Of a stretch of DNA of 64,000 nt, positions 63,601 to 64,000 are shown in pieces. The position numbers were made by a program, and so were the translations under genes. Source of the stretch: Plantago major (lineage: Eukaryota; Streptophyta; Magnoliopsida; Lamiales; Plantaginaceae); NCBI GenBank assembly GCA_026545765.1, contig CM048840.1, forward strand, positions 57,040,580 to 57,104,579. Reading direction: 5' to 3'. How positions within the stretch are numbered: the stretch's first letter is position 1; each line of letters begins with the position of its first letter. The notes beneath the pieces were generated by a model. The model had not been told where the DNA came from. It made no database searches and was given only the letters and a program-made list of their open reading frames with translations.

Positions 63601-64000
63601 GGTGTTGAATAAACAACAAACGAACAACTCTACTTGAGAGATATAAAGGACACACTTTGGAGAGGGAAGAACAAAAAACGAATAACTCTACTCGAGAGAT
63701 AAACAACACACTAAAGGAGTGGGATAATGTCAAGGAAGAAGTCTATTCGAAATTTAAACAATACACAGAATGAGTAAGAGTATCACAAACGAAGAACACT
63801 ACTTGAGAATTAATAAACACACATATGGATTGGGATAAACAACAAATGTAAAATTCTACTCGTGGGTTAAATAAAACAATAATGGGAGAGAGATAATTAC
63901 AAACGGAGAAGTCAATTTGAGATTTAAACAACACACAGGAGGAGTAATAAAATAACGAACGAAGAACTCTACTTGAGTTAAACAAAACACAAAAGGAGTT
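51662..64000 (-). repeat. Satellite array, mainly clean 7-unit (~393 bp) repeats
   Basis: It continues the array interrupted by the retrotransposon, in the same orientation. Unit starts recur at ~394-396 bp (57063, 57457, 57853), and 57853 to 58639 is 786 bp (two units). The text is mostly uniform (CAAACGAAG, AAACGGAG, CTCTACTCGAG). Noisier patches resembling the middle array occur near 53640-53990 and 54490-55140. The longest open frame is 180 codons on the minus strand (54720-54178); it is repeat read-through. No gene is supported, and the array runs off the window end. Confidence 0.97.

Overview
This window looks like heterochromatin from a flowering plant. Two things point that way: a megasatellite-like tandem array with higher-order structure, and one nested long Ty3/gypsy LTR retrotransposon of the plant-specific Tat lineage. 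Tat is indicated by pol order PR-RT-RNH-second RNase H-IN, a TGGCGCCC primer site after the 5' LTR, and antisense genes between pol and the 3' LTR. The species cannot be named from the sequence. No host protein gene, tRNA, rRNA or CRISPR array could be supported.

Layout. (1) 1-27779: satellite, T-rich strand shown, in mixed 7-, 10- and 11-unit higher-order repeats of a ~56-bp submonomer; it carries a 113-bp foreign insert twice. (2) 27780-27879: scaffold gap of exactly 100 N. (3) 27880-38566: the same satellite in the opposite orientation, mostly the 7-unit (~393 bp) form and often with noisy-looking sequence. (4) 38567-51661: a 13.1-kb Tat-type element with two LTRs (804 and 824 bp) and an imperfect 5-bp target duplication (CATAT/CATAC). 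The satellite phase resumes exactly on the far side. (5) 51662-64000: clean 7-unit satellite in the same orientation as region 3.

Inside the element, gag and pol run on the + strand (39424-45142). Domain motifs are readable in order, but the frame is broken many times and often at homopolymers. Downstream of pol, the minus strand carries two units. One is an apparently spliced gene (about 50300 down to 47330) with its own TATA box, an ATG-less leader exon and at least two good introns; it resembles the 'putative gypsy type transposon' protein family with a coiled-coil tail. The other is a small gene (46527-46250) with its own TATA box. These antisense genes are the most interesting biology here.

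Much of the damage (indel-rich LTR divergence, homopolymer frame breaks, patches where ACG reads GCG) looks like unpolished long-read assembly rather than evolution. The inverted flanks of the gap may also be an assembly artefact. The many 60-180-codon open frames in the satellite are read-through of the repeat and are not annotated as genes.
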